NCBI RefSeq assembly: GCF_000970305.1
Contig: NZ_CP009517.1
Location: 2,914,001 to 2,978,000, forward strand
DNA length: 64,000 nt
Reading direction: 5' to 3'
Source of the DNA: Methanosarcina barkeri 3
GTDB lineage: Archaea > Halobacteriota > Methanosarcinia > Methanosarcinales > Methanosarcinaceae
The position numbers and the translations under genes were made by a program. Numbering within the stretch: the stretch's first letter is position 1; each line of letters begins with the position of its first letter. The notes beneath the pieces were generated by a model. That model saw only the letters and a program-made list of their open reading frames with translations. It did not search any database and was not told the DNA's origin. Of the stretch, positions 24,910-34,009 are shown one piece after another.

Positions 24910-25218
24910 TCACCTTTCCATCAATACTATTTTTATGAACTCTTTTAAAATTTCCTGTTTTTTTTCATCTCCTTGGAATCTTTTCGTAATATAAGATCCC
25001 ATGTCATCGTCTGTCATTTTGATAAGAGAATTCATATCATCATTTGAAATTGATACAATTCGTCCTAACCTGCGTATTATAAATCCCTTTATATTACTGC
25101 TGTATTCAATAGCATTTGAGCCAGGCAGTATTAAAAACTTTTTATTTGATTTAGATGAAATTTCTTTTAATTTAGACATTCTTAAATCAATTTCGTTTGG
25201 TGTTTCTTCGTTCATGTC
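24910..25218 (-). CDS. Unrecognised cytosolic protein
   Basis: About 102 residues from ATG 25218 (AAGG 5 bases upstream); an open frame extends further upstream without a good site. The content is MDMNEETPNEIDLRMSKLKE, a predicted alpha/beta stretch FLILPGSNAIEYSSNIKGFI, and an acidic mid part (SNDDMNSLIKMTDDDMGSYI). No family was recognised. It lies in the mobile zone just outside the left inverted repeat at 25362. It may be the remainder of a longer protein. Confidence 0.4.
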   Translation of the reverse strand, partial: DMNEETPNEIDLRMSKLKEISSKSNKKFLILPGSNAIEYSSNIKGFIIRRLGRIVSISNDDMNSLIKMTDDDMGSYITKRFQGDEKKQEILKEFIKIVLMER

Positions 25219-25361
25219 CATGTATACCTTAAACAAAATTGTTGCTCTATCCTTCCCAATAACACAATATATGACAAACAACTATAATAAACCAAGTACC
25301 GTATCCCTTGATAAATATAATAGAAAATAGAAGAAAGCAATTTGAAACCCCTGGATTCAAA

Positions 25362-25494
25362 AAGCCCTGATGGAGATTCTGGTAATTATTCTGTATGATA
25401 CATAAATTTAAACAAAATCTATGTATTTTTGCCGTTTTCACCCTAATTTTGAGCTAAAATTGAGGCTAAAACTGGAAAAATGCATAGGTTTTAC
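25362..25494 (+). repeat. Left arm of a 133-175 bp inverted repeat
   Basis: Nearly all of these 133 bases recur inverted at 27981-28155 (about 90 percent by eye), for example TTCTGGTAATTATTCTGTAT and GGCTAAAACTGG. Just inside is a palindrome AGGTTTTA/TAAAACCT. The region 25282-25916 has no gene apart from this arm. Confidence 0.85.
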
Positions 25495-25916
25495 AATAAA
25501 ACCTATGTAAAAAATATGGAGTAAATTTTTAGACGATTTGAAAACCGGGTTCAACGTAGCTTTGAAACTTTCGACCTTAAAACATGTTTTGAAGCTAAGC
25601 TATTTTTGATACAATTAATTTAAAGTAATTTATAATAATATTACAGATTGAACGGGAAAGGGCAATGTTGCTAATTTACTGTAAATTCTAAATCAAAACT
25701 TTGTTTACAGCAAGCAATTTGGTTCTATTGATGTGATTTTTTCTATCAAATAACTTCTTGAGATTTGTGATCATACTGAACTTATGTTACACTGTCTTTT
25801 TTGTTATCGTGTGATTCTGAGAACTCTATTTGGACAACGCCCGCCCTATGTTATTGCTTTAGCGATTATTGAGTTTATTCACGGATATTATAATTAGAAA
25901 AGAAGAAGGAAAAAAT

Positions 25917-26783
25917 ATGATAGCTGAAAAAATCAGTGAAACAACAAAAAGACATTTTCCAATGGAATTAGGGATCAATGAAAAGTGTGCCAATCTCGAT
26001 GACGTTTTCATTCACTACGTCGAAATCGGAAAAGGTGACCCTATAATTTTTATTCATGGCACAGGTTTAGACTGTCGAATGTGGGAAGATCAGTTAATGT
26101 ACTTTAGTAAAAAATATCATACTGTTGCATACGATATGCGAGGATTCGGGCTCTCAGGTCGGTTAAATGGAGGGAAATATTCTACTTCATCTGATTTAAA
26201 TAAACTAATGGATTTGTTGCAAATTAATTCATCTAATGTAGTGGCTCATTCAAGAGGTGGACGTACTGCCATCACTTTCGCACTTGAGCACCCTGAGAAA
26301 GTAAAATCACTGGTACTTGGGGGAGCGGGTATAAATGGACTTCCTTTATCTAATGAGTTTAAAGAAATCAAATATGAGGTCGCCTTAATTGCCCAGAAGT
26401 TGGGAATTGATAATGCAAAAAGGGTTTGGATTAATTCTGCTCTGTTTGCTTCTGCATTAAAAAACGAGGTTGTAATGAAGAAACTAAGAGAAATGCTTAA
26501 TGACTACGAACCTTGGCATTGGTTAAATCAAGACACGGAAGTTCGAATTAAGCCAGAAGCGATTGAGCGACTAGAAGATATTGCGGTTCCTACACTGGTT
26601 ATCTTAGGAACTTTAGATATACCTTATATCCAAAATACTGCAAATACTCTTGCTGAAAGGATTCCAAATGCTCAGCTTGAGATAATAAAAGATGCTGGGC
26701 ATATGAACAATATGGAACAACCACAGTTATTCAATTCATTGGTCTCAAAATTCCTAAATTCATTGCCAACTTATAGTAAATAA
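25917..26783 (+). CDS. Alpha/beta hydrolase
   Basis: A 288-residue alpha/beta-fold hydrolase. The oxyanion segment IIFIHGTGLDCRMW, the nucleophile elbow VVAHSRGGRTA (Ser in AHSRGG), the acid in ILGTLDIPY and the His in DAGHMNNMEQP are all in the expected places, so the triad looks intact. The start is ATG 25917 with AGAAGGA 6-7 bases upstream. The family includes haloperoxidase-like, esterase and lactonase members; the substrate is unknown. The amino acid style resembles Firmicutes proteins. It lies between the arms of the inverted repeat with a GNAT gene, which suggests acquired cargo. Confidence 0.85.
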   Translation: MIAEKISETTKRHFPMELGINEKCANLDDVFIHYVEIGKGDPIIFIHGTGLDCRMWEDQLMYFSKKYHTVAYDMRGFGLSGRLNGGKYSTSSDLNKLMDLLQINSSNVVAHSRGGRTAITFALEHPEKVKSLVLGGAGINGLPLSNEFKEIKYEVALIAQKLGIDNAKRVWINSALFASALKNEVVMKKLREMLNDYEPWHWLNQDTEVRIKPEAIERLEDIAVPTLVILGTLDIPYIQNTANTLAERIPNAQLEIIKDAGHMNNMEQPQLFNSLVSKFLNSLPTYSK

Positions 26784-26785
26784 TC

Positions 26786-27224
26786 TAGGACTTACGCAGT
26801 CTAAGACTTTACACATGTTTTTTAATAATATTTATAATCTCTCTATAAATTTAATTTGCATCTTGGTTTACTTAAATACTCCGTTATTCCCACTCTTTGA
26901 ATTTTCATTTTACTTTCAAACCAGGACATAAACCAGGACATCTAATTTCTGAACTTTTGGGCAGCGTAATGACTTTTCTGTAAATTTGCTTTGTAGTTTA
27001 TCCGAAGGTTTCATAATATAACCTATAGATATTCTAAAAATTTTAAATTTCTGTTCTATCCTGAAATGATTTCGCCTATTGGTTCTGTGTAGTTGACGGG
27101 GTTTATCCTCTAAATAAATATCGCTTGATGCTGGAAATATTCCCCAGGCCCCATAGACTACACAGTACCTATTGAATGAAATATTTTAATATTATACATA
27201 AATGATTCAACCGAGTAAGTCCTA
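26786..27224. mobile_element. 439-bp non-coding element with inverted ends
   Basis: TAGGACTTAC (26786-26795) and GTAAGTCCTA (27215-27224) are exact inverted ends. Inside, GGTTCTGTGTAGT (about 27079) and ACTACACAGTACC (about 27156) form a second nested inverted pair flanked by CCTATTG-like bases. There is no coding frame. The element sits exactly between the hydrolase stop (3 bases away) and the ribosome site of the GNAT gene. It looks like an IS-derived MITE or a decayed IS; I cannot name the family. Confidence 0.65.
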
Positions 27225-27247
27225 AATTGTTAGGAGGGATAAAAGAG

Positions 27248-27826
27248 ATGAATAAACAGTTAGAAGATAAAGTCCAACTTTTACTTGCAAATGAAGAGGA
27301 TTTAGCATTATTTCAAAAGGAATTACAGGAAGCTTTCATGAATGCGCTAATAGAAAATTTAGGTGATGCAGAAGCTGGTCCTATTCCATCAGATGAAGAT
27401 ATTCAGCAGTCTTTTCATGCGCCTGAAGCAGTCACTTACCACATTTCACTGAACGGTGAAAATGTGGGAGGCGTAGTATTAAAAATTAACAACAAAACAC
27501 ATCGCAATCGGGTCGATTTGCTCTATATTTCGTCAAAAACGCACAATCGTGGAATTGGTTCGGCAGCGTGGCAGGCAATTGAGGCGCAGTATCCAGAAAC
27601 AAAAGTATGGGAGCTCTTTACACCTTATTTTGAAAAACGTAACATTCATTTTTATGTGAATAAATGCGGATTTCACATTGTTGAGTTTTATAATAAGTTT
27701 AACCCTGATCCACATCAGCCTCGTGTAAACGAGCATCAAAACAATTCGAGACCATTAGAAGAATACGAATTTTTTAGATTTGAAAAAGTGATGAAAATGA
27801 AAACTCGACAGAAAATTGAAAACTAA
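27248..27826 (+). CDS. GNAT-family N-acetyltransferase
   Basis: A 192-residue acetyltransferase. Residues 60-130 carry the GNAT core: [20 protein letters not shown], then [20 protein letters not shown] with the acetyl-CoA loop (HNRGIG), and [15 protein letters not shown] near the end. A strong GGAGG (27233-27237) precedes the ATG at 27248. The substrate is unknown. Closest in style to Firmicutes GNATs. It shares the inverted-repeat-bounded segment with the hydrolase, and the two may have entered together. Confidence 0.85.
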   Translation: MNKQLEDKVQLLLANEEDLALFQKELQEAFMNALIENLGDAEAGPIPSDEDIQQSFHAPEAVTYHISLNGENVGGVVLKINNKTHRNRVDLLYISSKTHNRGIGSAAWQAIEAQYPETKVWELFTPYFEKRNIHFYVNKCGFHIVEFYNKFNPDPHQPRVNEHQNNSRPLEEYEFFRFEKVMKMKTRQKIEN

Positions 27827-27980
27827 AGAAATATGCAGATTCTTTTAATAATATGGGTGATAATTTTTGCAACACAACCTGTTAGTTCCTTTTAGAATAT
27901 AATCTAGGAAATGTTGTACGAATAATTTGAAATAAATATATTCTACAGTTTTTATTTTCACTAATGCGTGAGCTTTACGT

Positions 27981-28155
27981 TAAAACCTATGCATTTTCCC
28001 AGTTTTAGCCTTAATTTTAGCTCAAAATCAGGGTGAAAACAGCAAGAATACGTAGAATTTGTTTAAATCTATGTATCATATAGAATAATACTAGAATCAT
28101 ACAGAATAATTACCAGAATCATACAGAATAATTACCAGAATCTGCACCAGGGCTT
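27981..28155 (-). repeat. Right arm of the inverted repeat, with 22-bp tandem units
   Basis: The inverse copy of 25362-25494. It is longer because a 22-base piece (ACAGAATAATTACCAGAATC) is repeated two to three times between 28081 and 28142. The flanks 27827-27980 and 28156-28352 hold no gene; an IS6-like end (TTTTTGCAACACAACC, 27865-27880) lies to the left. Confidence 0.85.
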
Positions 28156-28352
28156 AAACGATATCGGTAACTAAATCATGAAATTATATCTTCGTCATAT
28201 TCCTAAATGACATAATGATAAATTTATAGCAGGATCTTGAGATAGAACATAAAAGGAGTACTTTTTGTACTTCCTTTTGTTCGATTTATTTCAAGTTATG
28301 AGCTTGTCGTTTCTGAATCTATACTACACTTTCTTCAGATAATCTGCAGTAT

Positions 28353-28550
28353 TCATCGTCTGTGAGATTTCCGACTTTCTTGCCTCATCCATTCTATACT
28401 TTCTTCATATAGTCTATGATATTCGTCGCCTGTAGGACTTCTGTCTTTCTTCAAGCAGAATTGGATAACACTTAACAAAACCTGAAGTATTATCCTCCAT
28501 AAAAAAATAAAGAAAATTATGTTTCCAAGATAAAGTATCTCTTCCATCAT
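28353..28550 (-). CDS. Small single-pass membrane protein
   Basis: About 65 residues from ATG 28550: a hydrophobic segment (ILYLGNIIFFIFLWRIILQV, continuing LLSVI) and a charged tail ending RLYEESIEWMRQESRKSHRR. Just downstream (28320-28360) the DNA repeats a diverged copy of the coding region for the tail (TCGTCTGTGAGATTTCCGAC against TCGCCTGTAGGACTTCTGTC), so the gene end was partly duplicated. GGAAG lies 11 bases upstream, a bit far. No family was recognised. Confidence 0.45.
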   Translation of the reverse strand: MMEEILYLGNIIFFIFLWRIILQVLLSVIQFCLKKDRSPTGDEYHRLYEESIEWMRQESRKSHRR

Positions 28551-28797
28551 TTTCTTAATGCTTCCTTTTTTCTCACATAGCCTGTATCTTACCCACAAAA
28601 TGGATAAATAAAAAAGATATAGGTCTCCCGCGTATAACAGTAGAGTTTATTAGCTTCGCCTTGTATTCTTGTGAGTTTTCTTTTGCCTTAACAAATATGC
28701 TATAGACCTATCTGAGTTTATATAAGTTCTCATACTCTAAGAACACTAAGTAAAGTAAACGTAACAGATACAAAAATGGAATAATTAATTCATGACA

Positions 28798-28916
28798 TAA
28801 CTAGTTTCTGTAAGGAATCATAATTAGTTCCTGTGAAAGAAGCGGAATTAGTTCCTGTAAAAGAAGCGGAATTAGTTCCTGTAAAAGAAGTGTAATTAGT
28901 TCCTGAGAAAGAAAGT
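28798..28916 (+). repeat. 24-bp tandem repeat ahead of a coiled-coil gene
   Basis: Five units of (T/G)AATTAGTTCCTGTAAAAGAAG-type sequence, in frame with the downstream gene (ELVPVKEA per unit). In three units GAA has become TAA, a stop. So this is a repetitive N-terminal extension that no longer belongs to the gene, or a repeat that spread upstream of it. The rest of 28599-28934 has no gene. Confidence 0.8.
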
Positions 28917-28934
28917 AGATTGGAAGAATGCAAA

Positions 28935-29561
28935 ATGGAGACTGAAGCTGCCGTATCTGATGATTCCAGGAAAGAGTTAGATAGCATACAGCGAAAGTTA
29001 GAAGACACTATAGAAAAAATGGAGCTTGAAGCTCTTGCTTTTATTGAAGCTACCAAAAAATTCACCTCTGAATGGATTAAAAGAGAAATTGAAATATCAG
29101 TTAACTCTCCAGAAAACGCAGCTTTTCCTGAAAACTTAAGACTTCATAACAAAAACACAGGAGAATCAAACTTAAACCTGAAAGAGCTGTCCCTCAAAAT
29201 TTCAGGTATTGTAGAGACTCATCTTAATCACGGCGATTATTGGATTCATAAAAATGCACTATTTCAGCCGGATAGTTCAAGGGACTACATTGAATATAAA
29301 AAAGAGAAAATTCTAAAGGAACTGACATTAAGCGTTCGAAGAATCCTTGGCTGTGCTACCGAAATTTTCTGGGAAGAAGGGGAGCCTGAGAATAAAGCCT
29401 GGGTAAAAGAGATGGGAAAAAGAAAATATGTATGCTTTCTCAGGTTTTCGGATGAAATGACAGCCTCTCTTAATCATTATTTTGAGCTGCTTGAAGAACT
29501 TATAATTTTGAACCATAAAATAAAAGAAGAAATTTTGCGGATGGAAAGACAGAAGGTCTGA
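28935..29561 (+). CDS. Uncharacterised coiled-coil protein
   Basis: A 208-residue cytosolic protein. Residues 10-60 are predicted coiled coil (KELDSIQRKLEDTIEKMELE), the middle is mixed, and the last 40 residues are again helical (FELLEELIILNHKIKEEILR). There are no enzyme motifs. ATG 28935 is used; an in-frame TTG at 28920 is possible. The stop is 38 bases before the M24 peptidase gene, so cotranscription is likely. I do not recognise the family; similar proteins may be limited to Methanosarcina. Confidence 0.6.
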   Translation: METEAAVSDDSRKELDSIQRKLEDTIEKMELEALAFIEATKKFTSEWIKREIEISVNSPENAAFPENLRLHNKNTGESNLNLKELSLKISGIVETHLNHGDYWIHKNALFQPDSSRDYIEYKKEKILKELTLSVRRILGCATEIFWEEGEPENKAWVKEMGKRKYVCFLRFSDEMTASLNHYFELLEELIILNHKIKEEILRMERQKV

Positions 29562-29599
29562 CAATAAGACCTTTATGCACAAAGCCAGAATTACCTTGC

Positions 29600-30769
29600 A
29601 TGACAGAACCAGAGTTCAGCATAAAGAAAAACCTTGAAGAAGCAGGAACAGATGCCTATCTTATGATAGGTAACCTTCATAATTCCGATATTTATTATGT
29701 AACTCGCTTCCTGGCTTCCGACGATTTCGCATATCTGCAAACAGCAGCCGAAAAAGAGATACTTTTTATTTCGGATATGGAAAAAGGTAGAGCTGAAATC
29801 GAGTCAAGAGTTTCGACAATAAGAACATTGCAGGACCTGGGCTACAGGGAGAAGATGAAGGAAAAGAAAGATCCGTCTATCGCCTATGCAGCCTGCATAT
29901 CCGAGCTGCTTACAGGAGAAGGAATTAAGAAAATCTCAGTGCCTTACGATTTCCCGGTATTCGAATCGAATTATCTCACTGAAGCAGGTTTTTCCGTAAT
30001 CCCGATAAAAAGCCCTTTCAGAAAAATCAGGAGCTCGAAAAGACCGGAAGAGCTTGAAGCCATAAAATATGCCCAGATGGCCGGAGAAAAGGCTATGGAA
30101 GCTGCTATAGCCTTGATATCAGGAGCGAAAGAAAGGGATGGTTTTCTCTATCACTCAGGGGAGGTATTGACAGGAGCTAAAGTGCTTTCGGTTATAGATC
30201 ATACTCTTCTTAATTATGGGTGTGAAGCCGAAGAGACAATCGTTTCATGCGGCAAGGATACGGCAAACCCCCATGGGACTACTGAGGGCCCACTGAGGGC
30301 AAATGTCCCAATTATCCTGGATATTTTCCCGCGAAGCAAAACGAAGCGTTATTTTGCGGACATGACGCGCACAGTCCTGCATGGAAAAGCTTCGGAAGAG
30401 CTCAAAAAAATGTACGAAACCGTACTTGGAGCCCAGAAAAAAGGCTTTGAAATGGTCAAGCCAGGAGTAAAGACATCCGATGTGCATAATGCTGTCTGCG
30501 ACTTCTTCGAAGCGCATGGCTATGACACATACCGAAGTGGTGCAAAGGTAGGTTTTATTCACTCAACAGGACATGGAGTAGGGCTCGATGTACATGAACT
30601 TCCAGGAGTCGGAGAAAACGGGGTTCCACTTGAGGTAGGCAATGTAATCACTCTCGAACCTGGACTATACTACCCTGAGATCGGAGGAATACGAATTGAG
30701 GATATGGTCCTGGTCACGGAAAAAGGATGTCAGAACTTTACAAGGTTGGAAAAGAGATTTGTAGTATAA
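29600..30769 (+). CDS. M24 family metallopeptidase (Xaa-Pro dipeptidase-like)
   Basis: A 389-residue protein with a creatinase-like N-terminal domain (residues 1-150) and a pita-bread M24 domain. The two-metal ligands are in LDIFPRSKTKRYFADMTRT (two Asp), HSTGHGVGLDVHE (His), TLEPGLY (Glu) and GGIRIEDMVLV (Glu). It should cleave Xaa-Pro bonds or process peptides in the cytosol. Length is normal for PepQ-like enzymes. It follows the coiled-coil gene and is followed, after a repeat, by another M24 peptidase gene (map). Confidence 0.9.
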   Translation: MTEPEFSIKKNLEEAGTDAYLMIGNLHNSDIYYVTRFLASDDFAYLQTAAEKEILFISDMEKGRAEIESRVSTIRTLQDLGYREKMKEKKDPSIAYAACISELLTGEGIKKISVPYDFPVFESNYLTEAGFSVIPIKSPFRKIRSSKRPEELEAIKYAQMAGEKAMEAAIALISGAKERDGFLYHSGEVLTGAKVLSVIDHTLLNYGCEAEETIVSCGKDTANPHGTTEGPLRANVPIILDIFPRSKTKRYFADMTRTVLHGKASEELKKMYETVLGAQKKGFEMVKPGVKTSDVHNAVCDFFEAHGYDTYRSGAKVGFIHSTGHGVGLDVHELPGVGENGVPLEVGNVITLEPGLYYPEIGGIRIEDMVLVTEKGCQNFTRLEKRFVV

Positions 30770-31130
30770 CAGATTTACAATTGAAAGGATTTATTATACT
30801 TTTATATTTCAATAACAATATTTAACCTGCTCAAATAGGATATATTCCGTTAAAAGAAAAAGTCTTCTCTGAAATTGAAAAAATATTTGTTAAAATCAAG
30901 TATCCGTCTGAAATGAAAAGCACCTGTTCAAAAGAATCTGTTCAAAAGAACCTATTCAAAAGAACCTATTCAAAAGAACCTATTCAAAAGAACCTGTTCA
31001 AAAGAACCTGTTCAAGTCAATTAGAAACTCACATAAGGAACACACTCAGGATAACTGTCAAAGTTCCAGTACTTATATAAAAATACAATAACAACATTCA
31101 CAAGAAATAACAGCATTCACAAGGGGTAAC
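30770..31130. repeat. Gene-free stretch with a 14-bp tandem repeat
   Basis: Six units of CTGTTCAAAAGAAC (with a CTATTC variant) from 30924 to 31007, plus a partial unit. TTATATAAAAA at 31073-31083 is a good TATA box for the map gene. Confidence 0.75.
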
Positions 31131-32021
31131 ATGACCGATAATGTGCACAATAAGCAAGATATCCTTGAGAAGTACAGGGAAGCAGGCAGAATTCTGAAAA
31201 TTGTCAGGGCTGAAGCCGTGGAAATGGTCAGAGTAGGAAACACTCTGCTGCAAGTTGCGGAATTTGTTGAAAATCGGACTATAGAGCTTGGAGGCAGACC
31301 TGCTTTCCCATGCAATATTTCAAGAAATCAAGAGGCTGCACATGCAACCCCTAAGCTGGGAGATACCGACGTTTTTGGAAAAGATATGGTTAAGCTGGAT
31401 CTCGGGGTCCATGTGGATGGATACATTGCGGATTCGGCTGTGACTGTTGACTTATCAGGAAATCCCGACATCACGAAAGCTGCCGAAGAGGCTCTTGCCG
31501 CAGCCATTGACCTTGCAAAGCCGGGAATTTCTACAGGGGAACTAGGAGCTGCAATCGAGAGCAGTATTCGCAGCTACGGACTGAACCCGATAATGAACCT
31601 GACAGGTCACGGGCTTTCCCAGTACGAAGCTCACGATGATCCCTCTGTTCCTAACCGGCATATGGAAGGAGGATTAATTCTAAAAGAAGGAGATGTGCTC
31701 GCAATCGAGCCCTTTGCAACGGATGGAGTTGGTGCTGTCCATGATGGAAACTGGTCAGAGATATACAGCCTTATAAGGAAAAAGCCAGTCCGTTTGCCTG
31801 CAGTCCGAAATGTCCTGAAACAGGTTGAAGAATACAGGGAGCTGCCTTTTGCAAAACGCTGGCTTAAACCCGAAAAACTGGATTTTGCATTACTTCAGCT
31901 TGAAAAAGCAGGGATTCTTCACTCCTATCCTGTGCTTCTCGAAAGTGCAGGAGGACTTGTGGCCCAAGCAGAACACACCATAATAATAACCCAGGATGGC
32001 TGCGAGGTTACAACAAAGTAA
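31131..32021 (+). CDS. map: Methionine aminopeptidase, type II
   Basis: A 296-residue archaeal type II MAP, which removes the initiator Met. Substrate His is in NQEAAHATPK; the metal ligands lie in LDLGVHVDGYIADSAV, NLTGHGLSQYEAH, IEPFATDGVGAV and the final AQAEHTIIIT. The insert LPAVRNVLKQVEEYRELPFA (winged-helix-like subdomain) marks type II. Length is normal for archaea. Promoter TATA lies at 31073. Low-complexity AAATAAATCGAAAAT repeats follow the stop (32022-32222). Confidence 0.95.
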   Translation: MTDNVHNKQDILEKYREAGRILKIVRAEAVEMVRVGNTLLQVAEFVENRTIELGGRPAFPCNISRNQEAAHATPKLGDTDVFGKDMVKLDLGVHVDGYIADSAVTVDLSGNPDITKAAEEALAAAIDLAKPGISTGELGAAIESSIRSYGLNPIMNLTGHGLSQYEAHDDPSVPNRHMEGGLILKEGDVLAIEPFATDGVGAVHDGNWSEIYSLIRKKPVRLPAVRNVLKQVEEYRELPFAKRWLKPEKLDFALLQLEKAGILHSYPVLLESAGGLVAQAEHTIIITQDGCEVTTK

Positions 32022-32222
32022 AACCCGAAAGTAAAGAGAAAACGAAATTGACAATAAAGAGAAAACAAAATAGAGAAATAAACGAAGATAAATAGAAAAT
32101 AAATCGAAAATAAATCGAAAAAATTAAAAGTAAATAGAAAATAAATTGAAAATGAACCGGGAATAAAGAAGAGGGAGAATTTAAAGGTTAGCAAAAAGCC
32201 AGAACATAGAAAAAAACATGAG

Positions 32223-33122
32223 TTGAGCGCCTTGAAAACATACAATCTTTTTTTAACCGGTTTTCTGTTAATAACTCTTTTTATGCCTGCATTTATGGCA
32301 GAGCCCTGTACTGCTGCCTTTGTCCCCAGCAATAACATCACAGTAGAAAGGAATGGAATGACCTGGGGGTATCAAGAACAAATTACAGGCAACGAATCTG
32401 TTGTTTTCAGGAGTTTCATAGACCTGGAAGCAGGAGACAGTGATAAATTTGTTAATGCATGGGAAATCCTGAAAGCGGAAAATATTCTCAGAAATAAAAT
32501 GGAAGAATCCGTAAAAGCCAAACCTGATGTGAAACTTAATGGCACTTCGGAGTTTGTCAATGTAACAGATATTGACTACTTAGTCTCGGAAGATGCTCTG
32601 GGCAAGACTGAAAAAGAATCATTAATTACTAGTTCTGCAACTGTAAGCTACACTTTCGAAAAACAGATTGATCAGGATACGAATATCTGGTTTATGGGTA
32701 CCCCGAACTCAAATGTCACAATCAATCTGCCTGCAGGCTTTGATGTCGAAAGGACAGAAGGACTGAGTAACGAAAGTAAGGAATCCGAGAACAACTATAC
32801 GGTGCTTAAAGGCAGTTTCAGTCCGGAAAAAAACATAACCATCTGGATTTCTGAAAATGAAACCTATAAAGCCGAGATGCAGGAAAGAGAAAAAATAATT
32901 GCGCAAAATGCAGAAAACAAAACTGAAGAAAGCAAAACTAATGAAACAGTAAACAAAATTGCAGAAAATAAAACTATAGAAAATAAAACCAACGAAATCG
33001 TAAATAAAAACGAAATTGTTGAAAAGACCGGAAAAGCAGTAGAAGCCAGGAAAGTTTCTGAATATATCAAAAACTTCTATACATGGTTTTGTCAGATAGT
33101 CCAAAAAGTTAATCTGGTTTAA
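32223..33122 (+). CDS. Secreted or membrane-anchored hypothetical protein
   Basis: A 299-residue protein with a signal peptide (about residues 8-30, LFLTGFLLITLFMPAFMAEP), a beta-rich domain with several potential N-glycosylation sites (NVT, NES, NYT), and a Lys/Glu/Asn-rich tail of repeated ENKT(E/I)E-type units (about residues 220-265), ending in an amphipathic stretch YIKNFYTWFCQIVQKVNLV. The start is unsure: only TTG at 32223 or 32232 precede the signal peptide. It is 16 bases upstream of the DUF1805 gene. The family was not recognised. Confidence 0.65.
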   Translation: MSALKTYNLFLTGFLLITLFMPAFMAEPCTAAFVPSNNITVERNGMTWGYQEQITGNESVVFRSFIDLEAGDSDKFVNAWEILKAENILRNKMEESVKAKPDVKLNGTSEFVNVTDIDYLVSEDALGKTEKESLITSSATVSYTFEKQIDQDTNIWFMGTPNSNVTINLPAGFDVERTEGLSNESKESENNYTVLKGSFSPEKNITIWISENETYKAEMQEREKIIAQNAENKTEESKTNETVNKIAENKTIENKTNEIVNKNEIVEKTGKAVEARKVSEYIKNFYTWFCQIVQKVNLV

Positions 33123-33138
33123 GGCTGTTCTGAAAATT

Positions 33139-33426
33139 ATGCTTATTAAACAGATTCAGCTTGAAAATGGGTGTGCTCTTGGCCTCCGCTTTGAGATGCA
33201 AAAATACCCTCTTCTGGTTATAAGGGCAGAGAAAGGCTTCCTTATGTGCGGATACCTGAATGTAAGTGCTGCAGAGTCGCTTGGGGACACGGCAGCGAAG
33301 GTAAAAGGCGTACAGAGTTTTGAAGATATGCTCAAAGCCCAGGTCGTTGAAGTTACCCGGTTTGCCAGGGAAATTGGGGTTGAAACCGGAATGACTGGAA
33401 GGGAAGCTCTGGAAAGGATGTTTTGA
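33139..33426 (+). CDS. DUF1805 (YunC-like) protein
   Basis: A 95-residue member of DUF1805: GLRFEMQKYPLLVIRAEKGF, then LMCGYLNVSAAESLGDTAAK with the conserved CGYLN motif, and VKGVQSFEDMLKAQV. The fold is known from structural genomics; the role is not. The length is complete. It follows the secreted-protein gene by 16 bases. A 316-base gene-free stretch comes next (33427-33742); this stretch contains short inverted AAACAGGTTTTT-like motifs but nothing identifiable. Confidence 0.85.
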   Translation: MLIKQIQLENGCALGLRFEMQKYPLLVIRAEKGFLMCGYLNVSAAESLGDTAAKVKGVQSFEDMLKAQVVEVTRFAREIGVETGMTGREALERMF

Positions 33427-33742
33427 AGGAAAAACGACTGCCTTTAATTACTGCCTTTAATTAATCATAGTAAGGCAAAGTCTCAATGTTTACTGATTTT
33501 GCATTTCAAACACGATCTTAAATAAATAGTTACACTTGGCTTTAAAATCTCAACTGCCTTCGTTACATTTAATGATGAACAGATATCTGAGAGCTTATAT
33601 CGGGTCACGACGGCAGAATTAAACGATTTTTTGACCTTGAAACATCAAATCACATTCGCTTCAGAGCTATGGTTTTTTCACAGGTCCAAAAACAGGTTTT
33701 TTAAGTTGAAATCTTGTTTTCTGCTACTATTAAACGAAAAAT

Positions 33743-34009
33743 ATGCTTGAGCATTTATATACACTACCTGACAACAGACTAATTATTAAATATACTGAAC
33801 CAGTTTGTAACTTTGATAAAATTGTTGATAACCTAGAGTTAAAAAATCAAAATCTTCGCAAAACCTGTGACCTTCTTCTCCCAAAACTCATTTCAGGAGA
33901 AATCGACGTTTCGGATCTGGATATTCGCATAGAGAATGAGTATCAGGAGCGTAATTTTAATTTAGGGGAGCCACAAGATGAGAAAGGATTCAGATTTAAG
34001 GTGGTTTGA
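33743..34009 (+). pseudogene. C-terminal fragment of a type I restriction specificity subunit (HsdS)
   Basis: An 88-residue frame whose centre, LELKNQNLRKTCDLLLPKLI followed by SGEIDVSDLDI, is the conserved C-terminal coiled-coil end of HsdS subunits. The two target-recognition domains (about 300 residues) are missing, and no hsdM lies upstream. So this is a relic of a type I restriction-modification locus. Its last 32 bases overlap the next gene. Confidence 0.8.

Noticed and set aside
28798-28916. Pyrrolysine read-through in the 24-bp repeat
   Set aside because: The stops are TAA, not TAG.
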